From contig CAWJSI010000015.1 of the NCBI GenBank assembly GCA_963845485.1, positions 310,001 to 374,000 of the forward strand: a stretch of 64,000 nt of DNA, in the 5' to 3' direction. A model generated the notes under the pieces. That model ran no database searches, was not told the DNA's origin, and was given only the letters and a program-made list of their open reading frames with translations. Within the stretch, counting starts at the first letter, position 1; each line of letters opens with the position of its first letter. Below, in pieces: positions 51,227 through 59,668 of the stretch. Source of the DNA: Bog-756 sp963845485 (lineage in GTDB: Bacteria > Actinomycetota > Acidimicrobiia > Acidimicrobiales > RAAP-2). The position numbers were made by a program, and so were the translations under genes.

Positions 51227-52678
51227 ATGCTAGGCACGGGGAGACATTCTGCCCGTGGGTGGTGGGGCTGGCTCGGTCTGTGGACGGTCGTCGGTTTGGG
51301 CATCCGACTGGCTTCGCTCTTCGGCCCCGGGCGATCGGGACGAAGTCCTGGTGGCGATAGCTATTACTACCACTACGCCGCCAATCTCCTGGTGGCCGGC
51401 AAAGGGTTCGTCAACCCCTTCATCTACTACTCGGGCACCGCCCATCACCAAGTACAGACAGCGGCGTGGCCACCACTCTTCGTGTTTGTGCTGGCCATCC
51501 CGTCTCTCCTCGGACTGAAGACATTCTTGGCCACGCGGGTCTGGTGCTGTCTCATCGGAGCTGGCGGCGTCGTCCTCTGCGGATACACCGGCCGTGAGAT
51601 CGGAGGACGGCGGGTCGGTCTGATCGCCGCCTTCTTGGTGGCCGTCTATCCGAACCTCTGGATGAGTGACGAGTTGGGACTGTCCGAGGCGCTCTCGCCC
51701 CTGTTGGTGGCGGCGGTGTTGCTGACTGCATACCGGTTCTGGAAACGACCCACCTTCGGGTCGGTGCTCGCCCTCGGGGCGGCCATCGGCGTGGCGGCCC
51801 TCGGACGGGACGAACTCTCGCTGCTGGCCGTGTTCATCCTGGTCCCGTTGGCCCTGATGGCCTCAGCCCTCCGGTGGCGACGGCGGGTGGCCCTGCTGGC
51901 CGTCGGCGGACTCTGTTCCTTACTCATCGTCGGGCCCTGGGTGGGCTACAACATGAGCCGGTTCGACGATCCGGTCTTCATCAGCTCGGGCTTCGGTGTG
52001 ACGCTGGCCTCGTCCAACTGTGCCCAGCTCTACTCCGGCCCGACCGAGGGCTACTGGTCACTCGAGTGTGCCGTCGCCGTGAAAGAGAAGGTCGCCAACC
52101 CGCACCATGACGAGTCGGTGCAGGGCGCGGCGGCCCAGGCCGATGCCTGGCGCTTCATCGACACGCACACCAACCGCCTGTTCCCGGTGGAGATGGCCCG
52201 CCTGGGCCGGGCCTTCGCCCTCTTCCACCCGTTGGAGCAGATCCGCTTGGACTCCACCGTCGAGACACGCCCCTACCGTTGGGCGCTGGTCGGACTGGGC
52301 ATGTACTACGCCCTGGTGGCGCTCTCGGTCGGTGGGCTGGTCATCCTCCGGCGACGGCGGGTGCCGATCTTCCCCCTCCTCGCCGTGGGGCTCGACGTCG
52401 CTATTTCGGTCGCCCTCACCTTCGGACAGACCCGCTACCGCAGCACCTTCGAGGTCTCCTTGGTGCTGGCCGCCGCCGTCCAACTGGACTGGCTGTGGAC
52501 CAGGTTCCACCGTGGCGACGCCCGATCGGGAGCGTCGGGGGGCACCCCCGACGAGCGGGGCGGTACTCCTGGTCAGGACACCGGGTCTGGCAAAGAAGCG
52601 GCGGGCCCGGACGGCGAGGTACCCGCTCGTCCCCCTCCAGGACCCTCGGGGCGTCCGACACCGGTGCCGACCGGGTAG
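51227..52678 (+). CDS. GT-C family glycosyltransferase, paralogue A
   Basis: A 483-residue polytopic protein of about ten helices. It begins WWGWLGLWTVVGLGIRLASL, then GGDSYYYHYAANLLVAGKGFVNP, where the Asp after the first helix is the expected GT-C catalytic residue. GRDELSLLAVF, GPWVGYNMSRFDDPVFIS and FGQTRYRSTFEVSL follow; the last is a typical C-terminal loop. The final 65 residues are Gly/Pro-rich and cytoplasmic. It is closely similar to the frameshifted gene at 55668-57111 and more distantly to that at 62540. I start at the ATG after TAGAGT; an upstream TTG at 51218 is less likely. Confidence 0.87.
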   Translation: MLGTGRHSARGWWGWLGLWTVVGLGIRLASLFGPGRSGRSPGGDSYYYHYAANLLVAGKGFVNPFIYYSGTAHHQVQTAAWPPLFVFVLAIPSLLGLKTFLATRVWCCLIGAGGVVLCGYTGREIGGRRVGLIAAFLVAVYPNLWMSDELGLSEALSPLLVAAVLLTAYRFWKRPTFGSVLALGAAIGVAALGRDELSLLAVFILVPLALMASALRWRRRVALLAVGGLCSLLIVGPWVGYNMSRFDDPVFISSGFGVTLASSNCAQLYSGPTEGYWSLECAVAVKEKVANPHHDESVQGAAAQADAWRFIDTHTNRLFPVEMARLGRAFALFHPLEQIRLDSTVETRPYRWALVGLGMYYALVALSVGGLVILRRRRVPIFPLLAVGLDVAISVALTFGQTRYRSTFEVSLVLAAAVQLDWLWTRFHRGDARSGASGGTPDERGGTPGQDTGSGKEAAGPDGEVPARPPPGPSGRPTPVPTG

Positions 52679-52960
52679 GCGGCTCGGTCTCCGCCGATCC
52701 CGGCCCGGACGGGGCCGAACGGTGCCGGGTACAACGCTGAGCTAAGGGGAGCCGCTAACCTGCGGGGCGGTGCCCGACCGGGAGCACGGCGCCTCGCAGT
52801 ACCGGTCCCACCGCCCCGGCGTGTCGTGGGACGTCAGATGGAAGCAGACGGTTCGAATCGGTCGGTCTCCATCGGCATGACCGGACGACGCGACAGGACC
52901 GCACGCAATGATGACCACCCCGCCCATGAGCACACCGAAACCAACGAGGCAGTCCAACCC

Positions 52961-54514
52961 ATGACCGGACCGGAGAAGCCACCGGCGGCCGACGCGAACC
53001 CCCTCCACCTCACCGAGCCGGTGCTGGTCATCGGGGCCGGCCCGGCCGGTCTCACCGCCGCCTACGAACTGGTGGAGCGGGGCGATCCGGTGACCGTCGT
53101 CGAGGCGGACTCGGTAGTGGGAGGCATCAGCCGCACCGTCGAGCGCGACGGTTGGCGGTTCGATATCGGCGGCCACCGGTTCTTCACCAAGGTCCAGCCG
53201 GTCGAGGAGTTCTGGCACAAGGTGCTGCCCCCCGAGGACTTCTTGCTGCGTCCCCGCATGAGCCGCATCTACTACGGGGGCAAGTTCTACGACTATCCGA
53301 TCAAGCTGGGCAACGCCCTGTCCAACCTCGGGGTGGTGGAGGCCTTCTTGTGCGGGCTGTCATTCCTCTGGGTCCGGATCCATCCCCCGAAGGATCTGAC
53401 CACCCTCGAGGGCTACATCGTCTCGAACTACGGATGGCGCCTCTACAACCACTTCTTCAAGACGTACAACGAGAAGCTGTGGGCGGTCTCGGCTTCGGAG
53501 ATCTCCGCCGACTGGGGTGCCCAACGGATCAAGGGCATGTCGCTTTGGAACGCGGTGTGGGAGCCCATCCGGGCCTCACTGGCCGGCTCCCGCCGGGACA
53601 AGTCCAAGCAGGTGACCAGTCTCATTGAGGAGTTCCAGTACCCGAAGTATGGGCCGGGGATGATGTGGGAGCGCTGCACTGAGCAGATCGAGGCCGCCGG
53701 GGCCACGGTGCGCATGGAGACGTCAGCCACCACCGTCCATGTCGAGGACGGCGCCGCCGTGGCCGTGACCGTGTCGTCGGGCGGCGTCGACGAGCGCATC
53801 GACGTGTCCCACGTGATCTCGTCGATGCCGTTCACCACGCTGGCCCGCATCGTTGACCCACCGGTCCCCAACGAGGTCCGCAAGGCCGCCGACGACCTCC
53901 ACTACCGCGACTTCATCACCGTGGCCCTCGTGGTCCCGGTCGACCGGGGGTTCCCAGACAACTGGATCTACATCCACGCTCCCGACGTGAAGGTGGGTCG
54001 GATCCAGAACTTCGGCTCGTGGTCGCCCTTCTTGGTCAAAGACGGGCGCACCTGTCTTGGCATGGAGTACTTCGTGTTCGAGAACGATGAGCTCTGGAAC
54101 TGCTCGGATGACGAGCTCGTGGCCCTCGGCACGAAGGAGCTGGCCGCCATCGGGCTCGTCGAACCCTCCGACGTCGAGGCCGGCTACGTGGTCCGGATGC
54201 CCAAGGCCTACCCGGTCTACGACGACGTCTACCGGGACAACGTCGAGGTGATCCGCCAGTGGTTCGAACAGCACGCCCCGAACGTCCACCCCGTGGGGCG
54301 CAACGGGATGCACAAGTACAACAACCAGGACCATTCCATGTACACGGCCATGCTGACCGTCGAGAACATCCACGGCGCCCACCACGACATCTGGTCGGTC
54401 AACGTGGAAGAGGAGTACCACGAAGAGGACGACTCGGGCAGCGAACGGCCGTCCAGCCGTTCGGGCGGCACGGGCCGGGATGCGCCGATCCTCCCGAGGA
54501 AGACCACCGGCTGA
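52961..54514 (+). CDS. FAD-dependent oxidoreductase, UDP-galactopyranose mutase-like
   Basis: A 517-residue flavoprotein. The dinucleotide-binding motif is VLVIGAGPAGLTAAYELVERG, followed by a Glu at the end of beta-2 (VVEADSVVGGISRTV) and GWRFDIGGHRFFTK. These, and YYGGKFYDYPIKL, resemble UDP-galactopyranose mutases and related amine-oxidase-fold enzymes of cell-wall loci. The C-terminal PVYDDVYRDNVEVI and HKYNNQDHSMYTAM close the FAD site. It may isomerise or oxidise a sugar nucleotide or a lipid-linked sugar, but this is inference. Start uncertain: ATGs at 52838 and 52877 would add 41 and 28 residues ahead of the fold. Confidence 0.82.
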   Translation: MTGPEKPPAADANPLHLTEPVLVIGAGPAGLTAAYELVERGDPVTVVEADSVVGGISRTVERDGWRFDIGGHRFFTKVQPVEEFWHKVLPPEDFLLRPRMSRIYYGGKFYDYPIKLGNALSNLGVVEAFLCGLSFLWVRIHPPKDLTTLEGYIVSNYGWRLYNHFFKTYNEKLWAVSASEISADWGAQRIKGMSLWNAVWEPIRASLAGSRRDKSKQVTSLIEEFQYPKYGPGMMWERCTEQIEAAGATVRMETSATTVHVEDGAAVAVTVSSGGVDERIDVSHVISSMPFTTLARIVDPPVPNEVRKAADDLHYRDFITVALVVPVDRGFPDNWIYIHAPDVKVGRIQNFGSWSPFLVKDGRTCLGMEYFVFENDELWNCSDDELVALGTKELAAIGLVEPSDVEAGYVVRMPKAYPVYDDVYRDNVEVIRQWFEQHAPNVHPVGRNGMHKYNNQDHSMYTAMLTVENIHGAHHDIWSVNVEEEYHEEDDSGSERPSSRSGGTGRDAPILPRKTTG

Positions 54515-54547
54515 CCCTCGGATGGGCCGGACCTGGTCCGCAGTCGA

Positions 54548-54901
54548 CTAGGTGCTCTCGAGGGTCCGGTCGTCCAGATCCTTGCGCAGGAGGGCCACTT
54601 CTTCGGCCAGTGCCCGGGAGTGGTCCTCCAGACGGCCCACCTCCCAGCTGAGCCGGACGCAGACGGTGAGGAGGAAGAGGGCCGCCATCACCGTCAGCAG
54701 GTCGGGCGGGTTCTTCACCCCGAAGGCGTGAGCGAGGGAGTTGAACAGCCCTGGGAAGACGGCGAAGACGGCGATCACGAGGGCCACGGCCAGCCACATG
54801 ATGGCGTACTTCTCGTGCAGGTGGCGCCGTCGGGAGAGCTCGATGATCACGGTGAGCGTGACGAGGGCGCTCACCAGGGCGATGATGTGGACTCCGGTCA
54901 T
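54548..54901 (-). CDS. DUF2304 membrane protein
   Basis: A 117-residue protein with three membrane helices (about 5-20, 33-52 and 65-88) and a C-terminal amphipathic coil (LEDHSRALAEEVALLRKDLDD). HEKYAIMWLAVALVIAVFAVFPGL is the family hallmark of DUF2304. Such genes sit next to polyprenyl-phosphate glycosyltransferases of the GT2 family and probably anchor or assist them. Here the ATG overlaps the GT2 stop as ATGA. Confidence 0.9.
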   Translation of the reverse strand: MTGVHIIALVSALVTLTVIIELSRRRHLHEKYAIMWLAVALVIAVFAVFPGLFNSLAHAFGVKNPPDLLTVMAALFLLTVCVRLSWEVGRLEDHSRALAEEVALLRKDLDDRTLEST

Positions 54902-55671
54902 GTGGCCTCCGTCCTGCGTTGCCGATTGGGATTGGAGTGGCGGCGGAATACCGAGAGCACGAGCACCATCATCACCCGGAGCAGGTAGAGGGCGGCCCGC
55001 ACCGGTGACTGGCTAGGCGATCCGGCCAGGCGGGGGCGCATGGTGACCGGAACCTGGTGGACACGCCCCCCGGCGTCGGCGGCGATGATCAACGACTCGA
55101 CGGTGTCCGAGAGATAGTCAGCCGGGTAGCTCTGGGCGAACAGTTCGATGCCGGCCCGGTTGTGGGCCCGGAAGCCCGAGGTCACGTCGGTGAGCTTGGT
55201 CCGTGTCACCCGGGAGAGGTACCGGGCCAGCAGTCGCATGGCCGCCCGTCGGGCCCGGGGTACGGCGATGTCCCCCTGGCCGGCGAACCGCGCCCCGATG
55301 ACCACCTGGGGACCGGGTTCATCATCGAAGTGGGTCACGAGCAGCCCGATGTCCCGGGCGTCGTGCTGGCCGTCCGCATCCACCTGGACGAGAACGTCGT
55401 AGCCGTGGTCCCGGGCCACCCGGAATCCCACCCGCATGGCCCCGCCCACGCCCAGGTTGAACGGGTTGGAGATCACCTGGGCCCCCGCCTCCCGGGCCTG
55501 GGCCGCCGTGCCGTCTGTGGATCCGTCGTCGACCACCAGCACCGTGCACTCAGGTTCGGCGGTCTGGACCTCTTTGACCACGATCCCCACCGAGCGCTCC
55601 TCGTTGAGGGCCGGAAGCACCACAAGGATCTTCGGGCTGTCGGGCATCGCCATCTCGCCCTGTCCGGTCAC
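54898..55671 (-). CDS. GT2 polyprenyl-phosphate glycosyltransferase (DPM1-like)
   Basis: A 257-residue cytoplasmic GT-A enzyme. It opens ILVVLPALNEERSVGIVVKEV, then VVDDGSTDGT, NLGVGGAMRVGF and the metal-binding VQVDADGQHD, all typical of dolichyl/polyprenyl-phosphate mannose or glucose synthases. TDVTSGFRAHNRAGIELF is the acceptor-side motif. No membrane helices of its own except a weakly hydrophobic C-terminus, so DUF2304 may tether it. It would make the lipid-linked sugar used by the GT-C enzymes around it. The GTG start overlaps the preceding stop as GTGA; ATG at 55653 is also possible. Confidence 0.9.
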   Translation of the reverse strand: MTGQGEMAMPDSPKILVVLPALNEERSVGIVVKEVQTAEPECTVLVVDDGSTDGTAAQAREAGAQVISNPFNLGVGGAMRVGFRVARDHGYDVLVQVDADGQHDARDIGLLVTHFDDEPGPQVVIGARFAGQGDIAVPRARRAAMRLLARYLSRVTRTKLTDVTSGFRAHNRAGIELFAQSYPADYLSDTVESLIIAADAGGRVHQVPVTMRPRLAGSPSQSPVRAALYLLRVMMVLVLSVFRRHSNPNRQRRTEAT

Positions 55672-57111
55672 TGACCGGTCGCCGCGGTAAGTATCGCCCC
55701 GTCGGTGGCCGGCTCCGGGGCACGGTCGTCATGCCCGTCTGCACGGCCATCGAGCCGCGTCGGCTGGTCGAGAGCCTCGGGCGAATCGAACCCGGGGGCA
55801 GGCTGGGCGTCGGATCCCGGGTCACCCCCTCGTCGCAGTCGTGCCCAGAACCATTCGAGCTGGACGGCGGCCAAGAGCACCAAGGAGACCTCGAAGGTGG
55901 TCCGGTACCGGGTCTGGCCGAAGGTGAGCACCACCGAGCACACCACCTGGAGGCCGATGGCCCAGAGCGGGAACGACGGGATGCGGCGGCGCCGGAGGAC
56001 CACCGTGCCCCCGACGGACAGGGCCAAGAGCGACGTAGTAGGAGATGAGCCCGGTCACCGCCCAGCGGTACGGACGGGTCTCCACGTAGTAATCGAGGAA
56101 GATCTGCTGCATGGGGTGGAAGAACCCGAAGGCTCGGCCGAGCTTGGCCAGGGTCACCGGCACCAGCCGATTCTCGTGGGCCTTCACGTAGTCGAGGGCC
56201 AGATGCTGGAGCTGCGCTCCCTCGACGGACTCGTCGGCGTGGACGTTGACCGACGGCTGGGCGGCGTAGGCCAGTGCGCACTTCATGGACCAGTAGCCCT
56301 CGAACTGGCCCGAGTAGGTGGTCGGACAGTCGGCCGAGGCGAGGGTCACGCCGAGCCCGCTGCTGATGAACACGGGTTTGTCGAACCGGTTCAGGTTGTA
56401 CCCGACCCACGGGGCCACGACGAGGCCCGTGACCACCAGCCCGAGGGCGAGGGTGGCGAACCGGCGCTTCCAGGTGAGGGCCCGGGCCAGAAGGACGATG
56501 GGCACGAAGATGAAGACCACCAGGACGGTGAGTTCGTCACGTCCGAGCATGGCCACCCCGATCGAGGCGGCCAACCAGACGGCCCGGGGCAGCGTGGGGC
56601 TCTTCCAGAACCGGTAGGTGAAAAACAGGACGCCGGCCACCAGCAGCGGGGCGATGGTCTCGGACAGGGCCAGCTCGTCGGTCATCCAGATGTTGGGGTA
56701 CACCGCCAGCAGGAAGGCGGCGATCAGGCCCACCCGGCGGCCGGCGATCTCCCGGCCGGTGTAGCCGCAGACCACGATGGCCGCGGCGCCGAGGACGCAG
56801 CACCAGACCCGCTCGGCGAGGAAGCTCTTCAGGCCGATGGCCGAGGGGATGGCCACCAAAAAGATAAACAGGGGCGGGAACGAGGCCGACTGCACGGCGT
56901 GGTGGGCCCCGTGGGGGATGTAGAGGTAGGGATTGATGAAGCCATGCCCGCTGACCAGCAGATTGGCTCCGTAGTGGTAGAAGTAGGCGTCGCCCCCGGC
57001 GACCTTGTCGGGCTGGCTGTAGACGGTGATCAACCGGATGGCGAGGCCCAGTGCGGTCCACACTCCCAACCACAACCACCAGCGCGGTGGGGAATGGCTC
57101 CGGCGACGCAT
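55668..57111 (-). pseudogene. GT-C family glycosyltransferase, paralogue B, frameshifted
   Basis: Close relative of the gene at 51227, sharing NPYLYIPHGAHH, RVWCCVLGAAAIVVCGYTGREI, GRRVGLIAAFLLAVYPNIWM and GRDELTVLVVF. The frame from the ATG at 57111 stays homologous down to VETRPYRWAVTGLISYYVAL (about residue 360), then becomes Arg/Pro-rich nonsense. The homologous tail (LALSVGGTVVLRRRRIPSFP, FGQTRYRTTFEVSL) continues in the other frame from about 56027 to the stop at 55668. One base missing near 56026-56031 explains this. Repaired, it would be about 480 residues. It is first in a GT-C, GT2, DUF2304 operon, so a working gene would be expected. Confidence 0.82.
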
Positions 57112-57119
57112 GAGCGGTC

Positions 57120-57125
57120 AGCCTA
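57120..57125 (-). promoter_or_regulatory. -10 box for the GT-C gene at 57111, leaderless type
   Basis: Reverse-strand TAGGCT, 8 bases, then the ATG at 57111. Same layout as the paralogue at 51227. Confidence 0.5.
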
Positions 57126-57219
57126 CGTCGGCCGGATGGCCGGGAAGGGATCCCCGCTTCACGCCTGAGTCCGGGGCCTGCCCCTCCGAGGCCGCACGGA
57201 CGTGCAACGATCATCAGCC

Positions 57220-59373
57220 GTGACGACCATGGACCTCGTATCCGGCGAGGAGCCGCAGGCACCCGAGCCGCCGGGCGATCCTGACCTGATGGCCGAAGCG
57301 GGGGAGCCGCCTCGACGGTCCGGCCCCCACGTGCCCGGACTCGACGGGATCCGGGCCATCGCCGTACTCGGCGTCCTGGCCTTCCACGGCGGTGTGTCCT
57401 GGGCCCGGGGCGGATTGCTCGGGGTGGACATCTTCTTCGTGCTGTCGGGGTTCTTGATCACCTCGCTGCTGATCGGGGAGTGGTCCAACTCGGGGACGGT
57501 GCGTTTCCGGGCGTTCTACGAACGCCGGGCCCGTCGCCTCTTACCCGCCCTCTTCGTGACCATGCTGGTGATCGCCGCCTACGCGCAGTGGTTCGCTCTC
57601 CCGAGCACCCTGAGCTCGCTTCGCGGCGATGCCATCGCCACCCTCGCCTACGTGGCCAACTGGCGCTTCATCGCCACCGGGGCGAACTACTTCGTCCGGT
57701 TCGGTCCGCCCTCACCGCTGTTGCACACATGGTCGCTCGCTGTCGAGGAGCAGTTCTACCTGGTGTGGCCGGCCCTGGCCCTCTTCGTCATGCGTCGACG
57801 GGGACGCCGGGGGCTGGCGGCCGTGGCGTCTATCGGCATCGTGCTCTCGGCGCTGATCACCACCGTGCTGTTCCACCACGGTGTGAGCGCCACCAGCCTC
57901 TACTACGGGACCCAGACCAGGGTCCAAGAGGTGATGGCCGGGGCACTGTTGGCCGCGGTGATGCCCCGCATCGTGCGGTGGGCCCGCCCGGAGCCGGTCG
58001 GGGGAACCGCCACTGAGGACGGTGGAACCAGGGGGCAGGGCGGCCTCGGCTATCCGGGTTGGCAGATCTCCGTGCTCGGTGGGCTGGGCGTCGTCGGGCT
58101 CCTGTGGGCCCTCCATACCGTCAGCGGACAGACCGCCTTCCTCTACGACGGGGGCTTCCTGCTGGTGGCGGCGGCCACCACCGCCGTGATCCTGCTCGTG
58201 GTGGTCCGCCCCGACGACCTGGTGTCTCGGGCCCTCGCCGTCGGGGCCCTCGGCTACATCGGCCGCATCTCCTACGGCCTCTACCTCTACCACTACCCGA
58301 TGTTCCTCATGATCGACGGACAGCACACCGGTCTGTCGGGCACCCCGCTGCTGCTGGTACGCCTGGCCGCCACCGGCGCGGCCGCCGTCGCCTCCTACCA
58401 CCTGGTGGAGATGCCGATCCGCAACCGCCGGGCCGTCCCCGGGCGGTATCTGGTGGTGGCGTTCCCCGTGGCTCTGGTCATCGCCGTCGTGGCTCTCGTC
58501 CTCACCACCGTCCCGCCTCCGGCCCAGGTGGTGCGCGAAGCACCGAAGAAAGTCGGGGTGTTCGCCGTACCTGCCCACCCCCCCTCGACGCTGGCCGGGG
58601 GCCACCACGTCCACATCCTCCTGCTCGGCGACTCGCTGGCCGAGACGCTGGGCACCGGACTCGGCGTCCAGGCCGACTCCTGGGGGGCGAGCGTGGACAA
58701 CCAGGGGATCGTGGGGTGCGACCTCGATCCGGACACCGTCGTCAACATCGAGGGCTCGGTGACCCAGGCGGCCCAGGGGTGTGCCGGCTGGCAACAGCAC
58801 TGGAAGGAACTGATCGACCGCCAGGACCCCGATGTGGTGGCCGTCCTGCTCGGTCGTTGGGAGGTCTCTGACCGCATCATCGACGGGCACTGGACCCGAA
58901 TCGGTGAGCCCGCCTGGGACCGGATCTACGCCGCCGAGTTGGGCCAGGCCATCTCGATCCTCTCCTCCCGCGGCGCCCACGTGGTGGTGTTCACCCTTCC
59001 CTACATCACCCAGACGACCGAAGCCCCCGACGGCACTCCCTGGGACATCAACCAGCCCGCCCGGACCAACCAGTACAACGACCTGGTGCGCAAGACGGTG
59101 GCCCGCTACCCGAAGGTGGCATCGGTGATCGACCTCAACCGCCTGCTGGATCCGGGCGGCGCCTACCGGTCCACCATCCACGGGGTTCCTGTCCGGGACG
59201 ACGACAACGAGCACATCTCCCTCTACGGTGGGATGCTCCTGCGCCCGGACATCCTTCCCACCCTGGTCCAGTTGGGTCTGGCCCACCAACGGCTCCGGGA
59301 GGCCCCGGCGGCGGCCCCCACCACGACCCGCTCATCGCCGGCCACCGGCGGTCAAGCCTCCGCCTCCCCGTAG
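57220..59373 (+). CDS. Membrane acyltransferase with C-terminal SGNH domain (OatA-like), copy 2
   Basis: A 717-residue protein with the same plan as the one at 48856: LDGIRAIAVLGVLAFHG, LLGVDIFFVLSGFLITSLLIGEW, RRARRLLPALFVT and HTWSLAVEEQFYLVWP, then a periplasmic SGNH domain with ILLLGDSLAET and a C-terminal DNEHISLYGG (Asp/His). Identity between the two copies is obvious in the membrane half and weaker in the SGNH half, so acceptors may differ. I chose the GTG at 57220; GTG 57202 and ATG 57229 are in frame. Divergent from the frameshifted GT-C gene with 108 bases between. Confidence 0.91.
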   Translation: MTTMDLVSGEEPQAPEPPGDPDLMAEAGEPPRRSGPHVPGLDGIRAIAVLGVLAFHGGVSWARGGLLGVDIFFVLSGFLITSLLIGEWSNSGTVRFRAFYERRARRLLPALFVTMLVIAAYAQWFALPSTLSSLRGDAIATLAYVANWRFIATGANYFVRFGPPSPLLHTWSLAVEEQFYLVWPALALFVMRRRGRRGLAAVASIGIVLSALITTVLFHHGVSATSLYYGTQTRVQEVMAGALLAAVMPRIVRWARPEPVGGTATEDGGTRGQGGLGYPGWQISVLGGLGVVGLLWALHTVSGQTAFLYDGGFLLVAAATTAVILLVVVRPDDLVSRALAVGALGYIGRISYGLYLYHYPMFLMIDGQHTGLSGTPLLLVRLAATGAAAVASYHLVEMPIRNRRAVPGRYLVVAFPVALVIAVVALVLTTVPPPAQVVREAPKKVGVFAVPAHPPSTLAGGHHVHILLLGDSLAETLGTGLGVQADSWGASVDNQGIVGCDLDPDTVVNIEGSVTQAAQGCAGWQQHWKELIDRQDPDVVAVLLGRWEVSDRIIDGHWTRIGEPAWDRIYAAELGQAISILSSRGAHVVVFTLPYITQTTEAPDGTPWDINQPARTNQYNDLVRKTVARYPKVASVIDLNRLLDPGGAYRSTIHGVPVRDDDNEHISLYGGMLLRPDILPTLVQLGLAHQRLREAPAAAPTTTRSSPATGGQASASP

Positions 59374-59380
59374 GGCGGGG

Positions 59381-59386
59381 TATCCT
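59381..59386 (+). promoter_or_regulatory. Candidate -10 box upstream of the flippase operon
   Basis: TATCCT in the 291-base gap after the acyltransferase gene. It would give a leader of about 270 bases that contains a possible short coding region at 59552-59668. Confidence 0.35.
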
Positions 59387-59551
59387 GTGGCGCTCGTCCC
59401 GAACGGGAGAGCCCCCGGGACCACCGTCCCCGGCAGCCGGGTTCGGTCCGTTCAATCCGCCCGACGTCGGCCGCGATGGCAAGGTCGACGCCAGGGACCG
59501 CACACAAGACGGCGGACCCTCCGGCCCGGAGGACGGAAGGAAAGGGTGTCG

Positions 59552-59668
59552 ATGGGAGGTCCGGGCAGCCACGTGACCACGTTCGCCTCCGACGCGCCCG
59601 GCCCCTGGCCTGGTGCCAGTTCGCGCTCTTCTGGGGTCCGGGCCGGTCGGTCCACGACCACTCGATGA
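59552..59668 (+). CDS. Possible 38-residue leader peptide
   Basis: ATG at 59552 follows AAGGAAAGGG by 5 bases and opens a 38-residue frame (MGGPGSHVTTFASDAPG...) whose TGA overlaps the flippase ATG as ATGA. The product is Gly/Ser/Arg-rich with no fold. The ribosome binding site and the stop-start overlap are the only support; it may couple translation of the flippase or be chance. Confidence 0.25.
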   Translation: MGGPGSHVTTFASDAPGPWPGASSRSSGVRAGRSTTTR

